From assembly GCA_016748015.1 (NCBI GenBank), contig JAAOMT010000294.1:281175-345174 (forward strand): a stretch of DNA of 64,000 bases. The letters are read 5' to 3'. Source of the stretch: Geosiphon pyriformis. Lineage: Eukaryota; Glomeromycota; Glomeromycetes; Archaeosporales; Geosiphonaceae. The position numbers and the translations under genes are program-made. Below are positions 26,000 to 36,483 of this stretch, one piece after another. Below the pieces are notes generated by a model that did no database searches, was not told the DNA's origin, and worked only from the letters and a program-made list of their open reading frames with translations. Positions within the stretch are counted from its first letter, which is position 1, and every line of letters begins with the position of its first letter.

Positions 26000-26700
26000 C
26001 GTCAGTAATATTCGGCAAACTCTAAGAATGCTCTTAATTTTGTGAGATTCTTTGGTTTCAGAAAGTTTTTGACTGTCTCAATTTTTCCTAGGTCTGTTTT
26101 GATGCCATTTTTGCTTACCACGTGTCCCAAAAACTGAAGTTCTGTTTTTTCAAAGAAACATTTGTTGGTATTTAGCTTCAATCCAGCTCTTCTTAGTCTT
26201 TCAAACACTTGTTGTAAATAGTGAAGATGATCATCGAATGTTTCTAAGAACACGTTGGTATCATCCAAGTATACTATAACTGACTTCCATAGCAAGTCTT
26301 GATATACAATTTCTATTAGCAGTTGAAATGTGGCTGGTGTATTCATTAAGCCAAATGACATGACTTCAAACTCAAAATTCCCTTTTCTGGTGGTAAAAGT
26401 GGTTTTTTTTTTGTCATCTGGGTTCATGGCTACTTACTAATAACCACTGTTTAAGTCTAATGTTGAGAACCATTTCTTCTCTCCAAAAGCATCAAACAAT
26501 TCTTGAATTCTGGGAGTTGGATAGCTGTTGCTATGAGTAACACCATTGAGTTTTCTGTAGTCCACACAAAAGCGAATCTTTCCATTCTTTTTTCGGATGA
26601 GTACTACTGGTGATGACCATGGGCTCATTGATGACTAAATTAGCCCATTGTTAAGCATCTGATTTATTTCTTGACAAATGATCTCATGGCTGGCTGGTGG
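26000..26700 (-). pseudogene. Element A reverse transcriptase domain
   Basis: Ty3-type RT in two frame-consistent pieces (26628-26437 and 26427-26002) separated by one stop at a Trp position (NSGY then stop). Motifs: SSPVVLIRKKNGKIRFCVDY, FSTLDLNSGY, MSFGLMNTPATFQ, the intact catalytic YLDD box, and FLGHVVSKNGI. The upstream block (about 26700-26640) is the usual QEINQML-type pre-RT helix. It copies element RNA into DNA. Confidence 0.85.
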
Positions 26701-27235
26701 CACTCTGTATGCTCTTTGTTTAATTGGCATTGCATCTCCAGTTTTGATTTAATGTTAGATAATGTCAGTTCTGCCAAATTCATTTTTACTTGCAAAGATG
26801 TTATTGAAATTGTTAAGTAATATCTTGAGCTGCATATGTTGGAGTGGGTCTAAGTTATCCATGTTTATTTGTTCCAATTGTTCTGGTTGGAGCAAGTAAT
26901 ATTTGTTTTGTCCATAAATTGCCTGTGATGTAATATCGATGTACTTACAAAGTTGTTAAAAATTTGAAATGTAGTGTGGTGGCTGGTTTTCTACTTCTGT
27001 GCTTAAATGTCCAATTGTGGTTTCTTCTAGAACTTTGATGATGTCTTTAGTGTTATTGTAGATGGGAATTTTCATGTGGCTATGATTCTTGGCTGGCATA
27101 TAGAGATTGATGAGTCCAATTTTTTCTGATTCACAAAGCATCAGTTCTGCTTCAAAAATCTGATCCTGATTCTTCACTTTCCACTCTATAACTACCATGT
27201 GCTAACCATATGGTGAAATGAAAATTGGTTGACTG
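26701..27235 (-). pseudogene. Element A beta-rich linker between dUTPase and RT
   Basis: This minus-strand segment (27198-26956) contains FEAELMLCESEKIGLINLYM and then IPIYNNTKDIIKVLEETTIG, followed by a helical stretch with LEQ(I)N wording. Similar segments sit in B (49080-49500) and C (42000-42480). Segments of the type 'N-t-x-x-x-i-x-x-G-t-x-ig' before RT occur in many Ty3 elements. Its function is unknown to me. Confidence 0.6.
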
Positions 27236-28239
27236 ATGGAGATAATTTCTCCTTTGCCAACAATTTTTTCTTCTGTCATATTGACTGGCACATCTATTCT
27301 ACCTGTGGATCCAAATCCCTGTATCCCTCTTGCTGTCATCCCTAATTTTTCTCTTGTTCCCACTGACACTAATCTAGCTACTTTAACTAGAGGTAAGAAT
27401 ATTGCCTATGCTATCTTTTTATTTGGCTCAATGGTATAAGCCTTTTCTAAGTCATTTTGTAGCATGGTACTGATATTTCCTGTATATCCTGCATCCACTA
27501 TTCCCCCTTTAATATTAATCTCTTTTTTCGCTAAACTACTTCTTGATGCTAACAGAACCATGGTTGTTGCTGGAATCTCTAAAGCTATTTTCAGATCAAT
27601 GCATACTTGCACATCTGGCGCCAATTTGATGGCATCTTTTCCTGGATATCTTAGATCAAACTCTGCATCAGTATCATGCACACATTCTGGCATAATACTT
27701 TCTCTATTGTCACTATACCATTTCAACTCTTGTTCCTTGGAGAAATCTGGTAATGCAATGTATTGTTCGTAGTTTAACTCGGAGTTTGAATCTGAGTTTG
27801 AATTGTTTTTGTTGTTATTGCTATTTTGAACAGAGCTGGAACCAGTGTTTTCATCATTGTCATTGGAGTCTGAATCACGATTGATCAGTGATTTTGATTC
27901 CGATGTGCAGCTGCTGATTGGTTTTTTTTCCTCTAGAATTGTGTAGATCATGCGTGGTGGTAGATTGTAGATAAAGTTACACTTATCACAATACTGGAAG
28001 TTACATGGGATCAAACAGTAATCACATAGTTGGGTGTTTATCTCTTCCAAGCATTGCTCCTGTTCCTTTCTCATAAGTGCTAATCGTTGGTAGTGCTTAT
28101 AGAATTCCTCTGGATCGTCTTTGATGTTGCCGAAGGCATCAAAAGTTTGGACATATTTGGACTCAGGTAGGGATAGTGGGTTGTTTTTAATTTCTTTCAG
28201 CTTCTCTGTTGTAGCACCTTCTAACATAGCATATGTCAT
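27236..28239 (-). pseudogene. Element A dUTPase domain with upstream Cys module 2
   Basis: This is a 277-residue open stretch (28239-27406) continuing past one stop to about 27270. Cys module 2 reads LCDYCLIPCNFQYCDKCNFIY, followed by an acidic Asn/Ser-rich spacer. Then come dUTPase motifs in order: 1 DAEFDLRYPG; 2 ASRSSLAKKEI; 3 GGIVDAGYTGNI; 4 KIA-stop-AIFLPL (Gln to stop); 5 IQGFGSTGRIDVPVN. All five motifs of the trimeric dUTPase family are present, including the Asp of motif 3 and the SRS of motif 2. It would hydrolyse dUTP to dUMP and limit uracil in cDNA. This is the best-preserved of the three copies in the window. Confidence 0.88.
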
Positions 28240-28269
28240 TCTCCAGATTTCATCTTCATCGTGTTGGTA

Positions 28270-28600
28270 TCCTTCCAGGCGTCATCGATGGGAGTTCTCT
28301 TTCATACCTAGTCGTTGATTAAGATTGTGTATTGACATGTCTCATCGCATGCTCCTCCTCTTCCAGGAATGTCTTTTCATATCCCTTCATCTAAGAGAGT
28401 ATCTTCACAAGCTAAACACAAAGTACTGTCCCATTTTCCTATTTTTGGCAGCCATCCATTGTGTTCAAGGATGCATGGGCAACAGTAGTACTCGGTTGCT
28501 GTCATCCATTCTTCATTCTTATTACAGCATGTGCTCATTGTTGACAGTTTCTTGCCACAACTAACACATACTTGGGTTGACAGTATCTTGTTTGCTGCAG
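28270..28600 (-). pseudogene. Element A cysteine-rich module 1
   Basis: The minus translation gives CGKKLSTMSTCCNKNEEW, then YYCCPCILEHNGW, KWDSTLCLACEDTLLDEG, and GRGGACDETCQYTILI. Eleven or more Cys in CxxC-like pairs suggest a multi-zinc fold. B (47690-47940) and C (40790-41055) carry the same module. It lies in yet another frame than its neighbours, so at least two indels are present. I do not recognise the domain. Confidence 0.65.
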
Positions 28601-28879
28601 CGTAGAGTATGGAGTATGGACTGAATTGATGCTTGGTGGTTGGTCATCTTTCTTTTTTTTTTCTTTTCCCTTTTCTTTCCAGGTCTACTCGGTGGTTGGT
28701 TTGCTTAAGTTGTCTTTGCTCCATGCTTTTAGGTTTGGCTTCCAGATAAGTTTTTTTTCTTTCTTTTTTCCTTTGTCATCCCATGATAGTATGGGTAGTA
28801 GTTCATTGTGGTTGGCATCGGCCCAGGAGATTTGGTAAGCTTTCCAGGTAGGTTTCTTTTTCTCCTCCTTCAGTTCAAT

Positions 28880-29521
28880 TAATAGTTTCTCTCTTGGAGG
28901 AGCCTTGAAGTGGTCACACGTGGCTGGTACCTATATGTGTTGGCCCTGATATATTAGCTAGAGTTCTTGGGTGTTCCAGTCTAATGTCACATTGACTTTG
29001 GATAGCCAGTCATTACCAACTAGAGCTTGGTATTGCATGGCTTCCATCACTAAAACTTTAATGGAAGTTATAATGTCATTGACTTTAAATGAGAAGTTAT
29101 TGATTTCACTGATTGGAGTTTTGGTCGCTCTATTAGTGATAATAATTTTGGCGCTGGCAGCTTGGTCAACTCAGTGACCTAATTGGTCCATGAGTTGCCT
29201 GGTGATAATGCTGCCTGCTAACCCACTGTTAAGGATTAGTTTGATGAACTGTCCATTGACTTTGGCATCAGTGTACATCGTGGTAATTGGTTTGGCTTCA
29301 AGAGCAGTTCCACTAAATAGCGGCATTATTGTTGTTTCTTCGAATTCGAATGGGAAGATAGCAGCCAAGAACTCATCTTCAGTGATAGTAGCAGATGGGA
29401 TATTACTGATGAGTAGTTGTTTTTGGGCAGATTCTGGATTATTGGCTGAGACGTCTTCTGGGGTGACCAGAAGACTTAAATAGTTCTGGAAATTCGGGTT
29501 CTGGGGTTGACCAGTACCCAA
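28880..29521 (-). pseudogene. Element A retropepsin (aspartic protease)
   Basis: Contains TTMYTDAKVNGQFIKLIL followed by NSGLAGSIITRQLM. The catalytic triplet D-S/T-G reads NSG, so the Asp is lost. The C-terminal part (29170-28970) has ALVGNDWLSK-type wording, standard for Ty3 proteases. It is in frame with gag. It would mature the polyprotein. Confidence 0.78.
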
Positions 29522-30990
29522 ATTCCACTAGCGTAATCCAGATGGTTGCTGTGAAAAACTAGGAATTGGTTGATGGACTACTATCACTGATTTTCAGCTC
29601 TGTTGAGTCATTCTTGGTCTTTAGATTCTATTGGATAGTAAGCTTTGAGGTGGTGTTTGAATTTGTAGGAGTTGATAGATTATTTGTGACTGTGGTTGTT
29701 GATAAATTACTTGTGGCTGCAGTTGATAAATTGGAGCTTGATATACTGAAGGCTGATAAATTGATTGCTGCGTCATTGGTGCATAATGAGGTAAGTGTTG
29801 ATATTGTTCCTGATTTTGTTGGCAATCGGGGCTTTAATATTGATTTTCTGACCATTGGTTATTTAAATACTGATAGCAATCAACTTGTATGTGTCCTTGT
29901 CTACCACAATAGTAGCAAATACACATTTCTTGTTGCCACTGTCGATTGGCTGAAGATGATAGATGTGGCTGATTTTGAATGCAATTGGAGTTTCTCTAAT
30001 TGTTATGTCATTGTGATGGTTGATAGATTGCTCGATTGTCAACTAAGTATTCCTTTAATTTTTGATTGATGGAATTACTGAATTGTTTTAATTTAGAATC
30101 CAATTCAGATGATCTGTTCATTGCTAAGTTTACAGCTTGGGTGTGGTTGGCTTCAAGTTCAGCTGATTCAAAATCTTGGGCATGTGTGACTGCTGCTTGA
30201 AGGTTGGCTGGATGTAATAGATGTATGCGTTACAAGATGTTGCTGCATAAGCCACAAATAAACTGGTTCAGGATTTGTAGTACTGTGAAGTAGTTAACAT
30301 CTATGGCTTGAATTTGGCACAGATTGTGATAGAAGCATTCCAAGTAAGTAGTGATTGCTTTTGTTTCTCCTTGTCTAATGCTGGTAAAAGTGTTGGCTAG
30401 ATGATTGATACTGTTATTATTATTAAAGTACTGGAGAAATTTCTGTTTAAATGCAGCAAAATCTTGGGGCTTGTTGATCAAGCTTTGGTACTATAAGTTA
30501 GCAGTGTCCTGGAGAAAATATGGAATGGCCTGTAGAGCACATGCATCATTCCATCTGTTGGCTACAATGGCTTTCTCGATGTCGTTAAGCCATACTTGAG
30601 CATCATCTTCCTCACCAGTGAACTTCTCGATTTTGGTGATGGCTGCATAGGCCATTTGTTGAACTGGTTGAATTGGTTGCTGAGGTGGTACTTGAGGTGA
30701 TTGAATTGGCTCACTAATCAGCTTAATTGGTGGTTGATTGATGACAATAACTGAAAATAAGTTTTGCTGATGAATTAAATTGGGGTTTTGATTTGATGGG
30801 GTTTGAATATTCAGAGTTTCGATTTCCAGATTTTGTAAGATTGAGTTTTGATAATTAAATTCTTGATTTTTGTCTTCTTTTTCTTCTGATTTGGTCACTT
30901 CCCAGGGACTAGTAGTTCCGAAATCTGGCTGATGAGGTGGTGATTGAAATCCTGATGGTGTTGGCAATTGTGATTTAAATCCTTCGAAAT
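29522..30990 (-). pseudogene. Element A gag: capsid and nucleocapsid
   Basis: Retrotransposon gag domain from ITKIEKFTGEEDDAQVWLND (near 30640) through YLECFYHNLCQIQAIDVNY to QILNQFICGL. A CCHC zinc knuckle CYYCGRQGHIQVDC lies at 29876-29917. A Gln/Pro/Tyr-rich tail leads into the protease. The N-terminal Pro/Gln-rich linker begins near 30967. Stops occur at 30488 and at several places after 30230. Confidence 0.78.
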
Positions 30991-31033
30991 AATCTCTGTA
31001 TGTTCCTAATAGGTCAACTTTTGCTTGTTTACT

Positions 31034-31540
31034 CTAGAATGAGAATTGTTCAAATGTTGATGTTGTGTTTAATGTGGACGTGCCTGCTGATGTAATATTG
31101 ATAGTGCTTCTGAGTGTGTAATGATATAATGGATATAGTGGGGATTCAATTCTTTGTTTCTTCCAGGTTGGTAGTTGTATCTCTTTAGGCATTACTGCTG
31201 GTGTTTGTAACTTTCCTTTGCCTTTATCTGTGTAGGTAATAAAAAATTGTTGTTGAGTGTACCTTTCAATAGCTTGGTTGATTTCTCTGATTATTGGTGT
31301 AAAACTATAGTTCCTTGGTAAGTTGGTGTGTTGGAATAGTTTTGTGTAAAAGTTTTCTCTTGCTGCTTCAATATTAATGGTTCCTCCTAAGCATTCAGTG
31401 ATTTTGTTGTTGACATAGAAGTTGAAGACTGATTTGGCTGGGTAATGATTACTGTTTAATCCTAATTGTTGGCTGTATTGTTGAAACAAGAATTTTGCAA
31501 ATCCTAAATGTTTTGTTCCTATATTTTCTGATTCTGCCAC
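31034..31540 (-). pseudogene. Element A gag N-terminal ORF
   Basis: 168 codons, beginning at KVAESENIGTKHLGF; the expected initiator position holds GTG, where element C has ATG. Contains FLFQQYSQQLGLNSNHYPAK and TDKGKGKLQTP. It ends at a TAG (FSF-stop-SKQ) that element B has at the same place. The frame then continues into the rest of gag. It is probably the matrix-like region; I recognise no named domain. Confidence 0.65.
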
Positions 31541-31586
31541 TTTTGGTTTGTTCTTGTTGATGCTAGTTCTCTGTAGGATTATATCT

Positions 31587-31600
31587 CACAGAAAGCACCA
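31587..31600 (-). promoter_or_regulatory. Primer-binding site of element A
   Basis: The minus strand reads GTAACA (LTR end), TT spacer, then TGGTGCTTTCTGTG. It would pair with a tRNA ending ...AGCACCA. Confidence 0.7.
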
Positions 31601-31602
31601 AA

Positions 31603-32199
31603 TGTTACAGATGATTATTTCTGGTGTGGGAATAAATAACAAACTCATAACTTGGTGCTCAGAAGCTATTGATTCTTGTTGATGTTGGTATTGGTAATTT
31701 GAAGGTTTTGATATCTGAAGGTTTTGGTTGAGTTCTTTGTATAATGGACAGAGATTCGATTGTAATTGCAATAGTCTTTGGAATCGCAATTCCGTCCAAT
31801 TTCTTTCTCAGTGTGGAGGCCAGATTTATTTTGGCAGTCGTGCCCTTCTGGTAAGCTATTGGATAATATATAAAATTCTACCCTTATTTCTGGGTCTTTT
31901 ACCAGACTATTCATGACATCAATAACTTAGTGCTTTTAATTTTTAATCAATTAGTATACAACAACAAAACAAAGACAGAAAAAAAAGAAAAGAAAAAGAA
32001 AGTAAAATGAAATAAAGCAAATAAGCCAAGACAATTCTAATTCGTATCCTGCGATTCCTCAATGAAGAATCCTGAAATTCCTGGAATCCTGCAATTCCTC
32101 TGAGAGGAATCTTAGAATTCCACATTTACTACGTCTACATCTGATTGGCTAATATCTACTGACTAATAATACTATATTTCCTATATTCTATGAGTAACA
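31603..32199 (-). repeat. 5' LTR of element A (597 bp, internally deleted)
   Basis: Begins TGTTACAGATG and ends GAGTAACA. It matches the 881-bp partner except for one internal gap near 32045, where ATTCGTAT is joined directly to CCTGCGATTCC. The gap removes the hairpin, the TATATATA box and part of the GGAATTCC tract, so this upstream LTR has probably lost its promoter. Confidence 0.82.
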
Positions 32200-34240
32200 A
32201 CATCAATAGTATCAGCATTGAAACTGATATGAAAGTATCTGAAGCAAAAGAGTATACCATAATTGTTGGCAACAAGTGGCTTAAGAAAGCTAAAGTGCTA
32301 CTTGATTATAAACTTTGTAAGCTAATTATTAGATATGGTGAAAAACCTATTGTAGTTAAATGTCACTATTGAACAACTTCTCTAGTACCCAAGCAAAACC
32401 AAGAAGAAAAACAATCAAATGAATCAGCTAATGATGAGAGTGATGAAGAAAAAGATCAAGAAGAACAAGAAGAAACTGCTGAATTTATCTATATTATCTT
32501 TACCAGTAATGACAAGTTACTAGACAATGTTAAAGCTGACAAAGAAAAAATCATGGTAAATGGCAAGCTGATCTGCTGGCCCTACTATGATATCCTCAGA
32601 AAAATCATTAATAGAAAATCTGGCAAAAAAGCAAAATACAGTTATTGGTAGTATGGCCTTTATGCCAGGTACTGGTGTGATAAACTCTTGTATTCTCCTA
32701 GTAATGAATACAAATCCTGTCTAATCTATTACAAAGATTGAGAGCCAATTAATTTAATACTCAGAGAAGAACTAAAAAAAGTACAGAAGTCTTTTGAGAA
32801 TAAACCATCTGAAATTCAATCACTAGTTACAAAACAAAGAGAACCTTTCTCTGAAAAAAAAAAGTAGACATTGAAAATCTGTTGACTAAAAATAGCCCAG
32901 TTATCTCAAAAGAAAGTAATACCCCTGGACAAACTCATGTGATACAACACACTATCACCACAAAAGAAACTCATCCCATCTATTTGAAGTCTTATCAATC
33001 CAATCAATGCAATGATAAGTTTATCAAGAAAGAGATAAACTGGATGAAAAATCTTGGATTCATACAAAAAACCAAGAATAAATAGGCTTTCTTAGTTGTA
33101 GTAATATCTAAGAAAGGTGGAATCCTACACTTCTGTGTTGACTACTACCAATTAAATGTCATTACTGTAAGAGACATATACCCACTCCTCAACATTGATA
33201 CAATGCTAGATAAATTTAATAGTGCTGCTTTCTTCTTAACTATTAATTTAACTGCTGAATTTTGGCAAGTAGAGATGGATCCAGAAAGCAGAAAGAAAAC
33301 TGCTTTTATTACCAAGTATGGCACCTATGAATTCACAGTTATGCTTTTTGGTCTTATCAATGCTTCTTTTATCTTTCAACACTTAATGGATAAAGTATTT
33401 GAATCAGTAAAAAAAAACTTTGTTCTGGTCTACTTAGATGACATAATGATCTACTCAAAAACCTGAGATGAACATCTTAAACATTTGTAAAAGATTTTTG
33501 ACCTGCTCAAAAATGCTGGCCTTAAAATCAACTCAATCAAATCTTTCTTTGGATAACAATCCACCCAGTTTCTTGGTTATTTTATTACAAAAGATGGAAT
33601 CTTCCCTAACCCACATAAAGTTGAAAAAGTTCAGAACATTAAACAACTAATGAATGTTTCTAAACTATGCTCTTTTCTTGGTTTGGCCTTTTACTATCAC
33701 AAATTTATTAAAAATTTCTCCAAAATTGTCTTTTCTTTTAATCAACTACTCATGAAAAATGTCAATTATTACTGGGGCACTCATCAACAAAAAGCTTTTG
33801 AAATTTTAAAGAAAAAACTTGTTACTGAACCAATTCTTAAGCAATCTAATCTGGACCAACCTTTTATCCTCCACACTGATACATTTGGCTATAGACTTGG
33901 TGTTGTCTTTTCACAGAAAGATGAAAATGGCAGAGAATATGTCATAGCATATGCCAGTAGATCCCTTATACCAGCAGAAAAGAACTATTCAGTTACTGAA
34001 CAAGAATATTTAGCAGTAGTTTGGGCTACTAGTTACTGGGATCAATATCTTCTTGGTGCAAAATTCTTAGTGGTAACAGATCATTAAGCCTTGGTTTGGC
34101 TGCACAATAAAAAAAAGCTGGAACACAAATGAATAACTTGCTGAATATTCCACTTAGATAAATTCAACTATGATATTCAATACTGCAAAGAAGCAAATCA
34201 TCAAAATGCTGACACTCTTTCTAGACTTACCATCCAGTAA
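32200..34240 (+). pseudogene. Element D pol, first part: protease end, RT, RNase H
   Basis: Starts inside the protease C-terminus (TIIVGNKWLKKAKVLLDY). An acidic linker follows (SDEEKDQEEQEE); there is no dUTPase. RT has FLTINLTAEFWQVEMD, VMLFGLINASFIFQHLMD and an intact YLDDIMIY box (33430-33455). RNase H has FILHTDTFGYRLGVVFSQ, YASRSLIPAEKNYSVTE and VVTDH. About ten stops, mostly at Trp or Gln positions. The 5' LTR, gag and most of the protease are missing, cut off by element A. Confidence 0.82.
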
Positions 34241-34499
34241 TAGTACAACCTCTCAAACCAAACCAACTTAATTATTAGTAAATTTTTCACAAACAAACAT
34301 GATAATAGACTTGGACAACTATTCTGCCTTAATAGAATTTTTGGGTAAAGAACAATACCCACCAAAATACACTTGACAGCAAAGAGAACATTTGCACAAA
34401 CAATCAAATTTCTATTTGATTTGCCAGAACCAACTATATAAAAAAAATAGAAAAGATCTTGACTGCTCTTAGAAAGTCATCAAATTTGAAAAAAGAGAA

Positions 34500-35558
34500 A
34501 TTGTAATATACAATATGTATACTAACCCATTAGCTAGACACTTTGAAAAAACAAAGACAATTCAAAAAACTTTAGCTCACTATTATTGGCCTACCTTGAA
34601 AAAGAACATTGTTGAATACATCAAAATCTGTAACATCTGCCAAAAAAAAGGCAAACCCAAGTGCAAAAAAAATATTTATTCAATCTCTGTTGGTCAACTA
34701 TTTGACAGAATTGATATAGATGTTGTTGGACTTTTAACAATAACTCTTGATGGCAACAGATATATTATCACAGCTACCAACTATCTTACAAAATAGGTAG
34801 AAGCAAGAGCCACTTCAGACCAAATAGCAGTCTCAATAGCTAATTTTATTTATGAAAATATTATCTGCTGTCATGGCTGCTCCAAAGAACTATTATCTGA
34901 TAAAAAAAGAGCTTTTCTCAGTACACTGGTTAAAGAACTTTGTAGAAAAATGGGAATACGTCATAAACTTTTCTCCTCTTATTACCCCTAAACAAATGGC
35001 CTAGTGAAATGTTTCAATAGAACACTATGTGAAACCCTAGCCAAAACCAGTGAAGAAACAAACTTATGAAACAAAGTACTGCCTTCAGTTTTGTTTGCTT
35101 ATAGAACTGTGAATTATGACATAACAAGTTATAAACCTTTTTATCTGCTCTATAGATACATGACAACACTACCAATAAAAACTAATATTAAGACAATACC
35201 CTTTGAAGAGATTACAATAGAAAATTACAAAAACATTTTGCAAAGAAGACTTGGTACTATTCTTGACTTCTTGGTAGAAGCACAAATAATTGCTTTTGAA
35301 AAGATAAAACAGTTCCAAGAAAGACTTAAGAAAAAGAAAACCTATAAAACACTTTCTTTAAGTGTTAGTAACTTAGTATTAGAATACTGTTCAGACAGAG
35401 ACAATATTTATGGTGATAAATTCTCTAGCCAGTGGAAAGAACCCTTTATAGTCAACAAAGTTTTGAACAATAGTTCTTATATTCTTTAAGATTAATTTGG
35501 AACAATCTTCAATGATCATTCTGTTCATAGTACATAACTCAAAAAATATTATAAACGA
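34500..35558 (+). pseudogene. Element D integrase
   Basis: The zinc-binding start is HX3H (LARHFEKT) and CNICQKKG. The core has DRIDIDVVGLLT and ELLSDKKRAF. The third catalytic position reads GLVKCFNRTL (Lys for Glu). The C-terminal part includes FAYRTVNYDITSYKPFYLLY and GDKFSSQWKEPF. Stops at LTK-stop-VEA and ETNL-stop-NK replace Trp codons. It is broken at 35558 by insertion of element B (target duplication ACGA). Confidence 0.82.
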
Positions 35559-35627
35559 TGTTACTCATAGAAATATAAGAAATATATTAGCATGATTAGT
35601 AGCCAATTAGAAGTAGGTGTAATAAAT

Positions 35628-35780
35628 GTGGAATTGCAGGATTCCTTTCAGGAATTGCAGGATTCCAGGAATTTCAGAATTTCCTGATGAGAAATCGCAA
35701 GATTTCAGAATTCCAGGATTTCTCTCAAAGAAATCACAGAATTCCAGAAATTCCAGGATTCCTGTCATGAAGAATCGAAG
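35628..35780. repeat. GGAATTCC-type quasi-palindromic tract in LTR
   Basis: Repeated words GGAATTGCAGGATTCC, AGGAATTTCAG, CAGAATTCCAGG. GAA and TTC half-sites alternate on both strands, upstream of the TATATATA box. The same kind of tract is in the other A/B LTRs (22140-22275, 32045-32120, 53018-53170). It could be a binding array for an activator such as HSF, which uses GAA/TTC half-sites; that is inference. Confidence 0.6.
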
Positions 35781-35801
35781 AATTGAGGAATCTTAATTAT
35801 G

Positions 35802-35809
35802 TATATATA
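35802..35809 (+). promoter_or_regulatory. TATA-like box in B 5' LTR
   Basis: TATATATA lies 3' of the GAATTCC tract and is preserved in the other B LTR (53191-53198) and in the A 3' LTR (22096-22103). It is probably the start of the transcript-promoting part. Confidence 0.45.
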
Positions 35810-36432
35810 GCAGCAGGAGTAGAAGCTGAAAAGACAGATCTCTCAGTTTAGATTTAATCTAAGCAATCTTCCAAATTTCCAATTATTAAATAAATAATTA
35901 TTTTATATCTCAATCTACTCTTCACTATCAACATTTCATGTTGATAGTAATTAATACTTAACCACGCTAGAACAATAGCTCTTGATTACAGCTATTAATG
36001 AGATACTAACTTACTAAATTGCCTTGGCTTATCTTCATTATCATTATTTTTTTTATTTTATTTCTTTCTTTCTTTGATTCTGTTGTGCCTATTAATTGAT
36101 TGAGGATTAAAAGCACTGAGTTATTTATGTCACAGATAGCCTGGTAAAAAACCCAGAAATAAGGATAGATTTATATATATTATTAGTTAGCTTATCAGAA
36201 AGACACAACTGCCAGAATAAATCTGGCCACCAAGCTAAGAAAAAAATTGGGAAACAACTGACAACAAATGACAAATTGCTGTACTATTGAATCTCTGTCC
36301 ATTATACAAAGGACTTCATCAAAACCTTCAGATACAACACTTTCAGAATATCATCGATGGAAATAGCTTTTGAGCACCAAGTTATGAGTTTGTTATTTGA
36401 CTTAAGACTTCAAATAATTCAACTGTAACATT

Positions 36433-36448
36433 TGGTGCTTCCTGTGAG
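36433..36448 (+). promoter_or_regulatory. Primer-binding site of element B
   Basis: TGGTGCTTCCTGTGAG begins two bases after the LTR end and is near-identical to the A site. Confidence 0.7.
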
Positions 36449-36483
36449 GTATAATCCTACAGAAAACCAGCACTGACAACACT

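Larger units (their letters stand above)
21476..32199 (-). mobile_element. Ty3-like LTR retrotransposon A with dUTPase, minus strand
   Basis: Nearly full-length: LTRs at 31603-32199 (5') and 21476-22356 (3'), PBS, PPT, and gag, PR, two Cys modules, dUTPase, RT, RNase H, IN and an extra ORF in that order. Flanking 4-mers are ACAT on both sides (21472-21475 and 32200-32203), yet the left neighbour is L2 ORF1 and the right neighbour is element D, so the insertion site is not continuous. gag to PR share one frame and dUTPase to IN another. Stops and frame changes make it inactive. Confidence 0.85.
35559..36430 (+). repeat. 5' LTR of element B (872 bp)
   Basis: TGTTACTCATAG...AACTGTAACA. It contains the GGAATTCC-like tract (35628-35780), TATATATA at 35802-35809, the 11-bp inverted repeat at 35924-35948, and the terminal part matching A. 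It differs from the 3' LTR mainly by transitions. Confidence 0.88.

Noticed and set aside
29566-30069. 167-codon plus-strand ORF rich in Val/Leu/Asp
   Set aside because: It is antisense to the Gln/Asn/Tyr-rich nucleocapsid tail of element A, whose zinc knuckle at 29876-29917 supports the minus strand.
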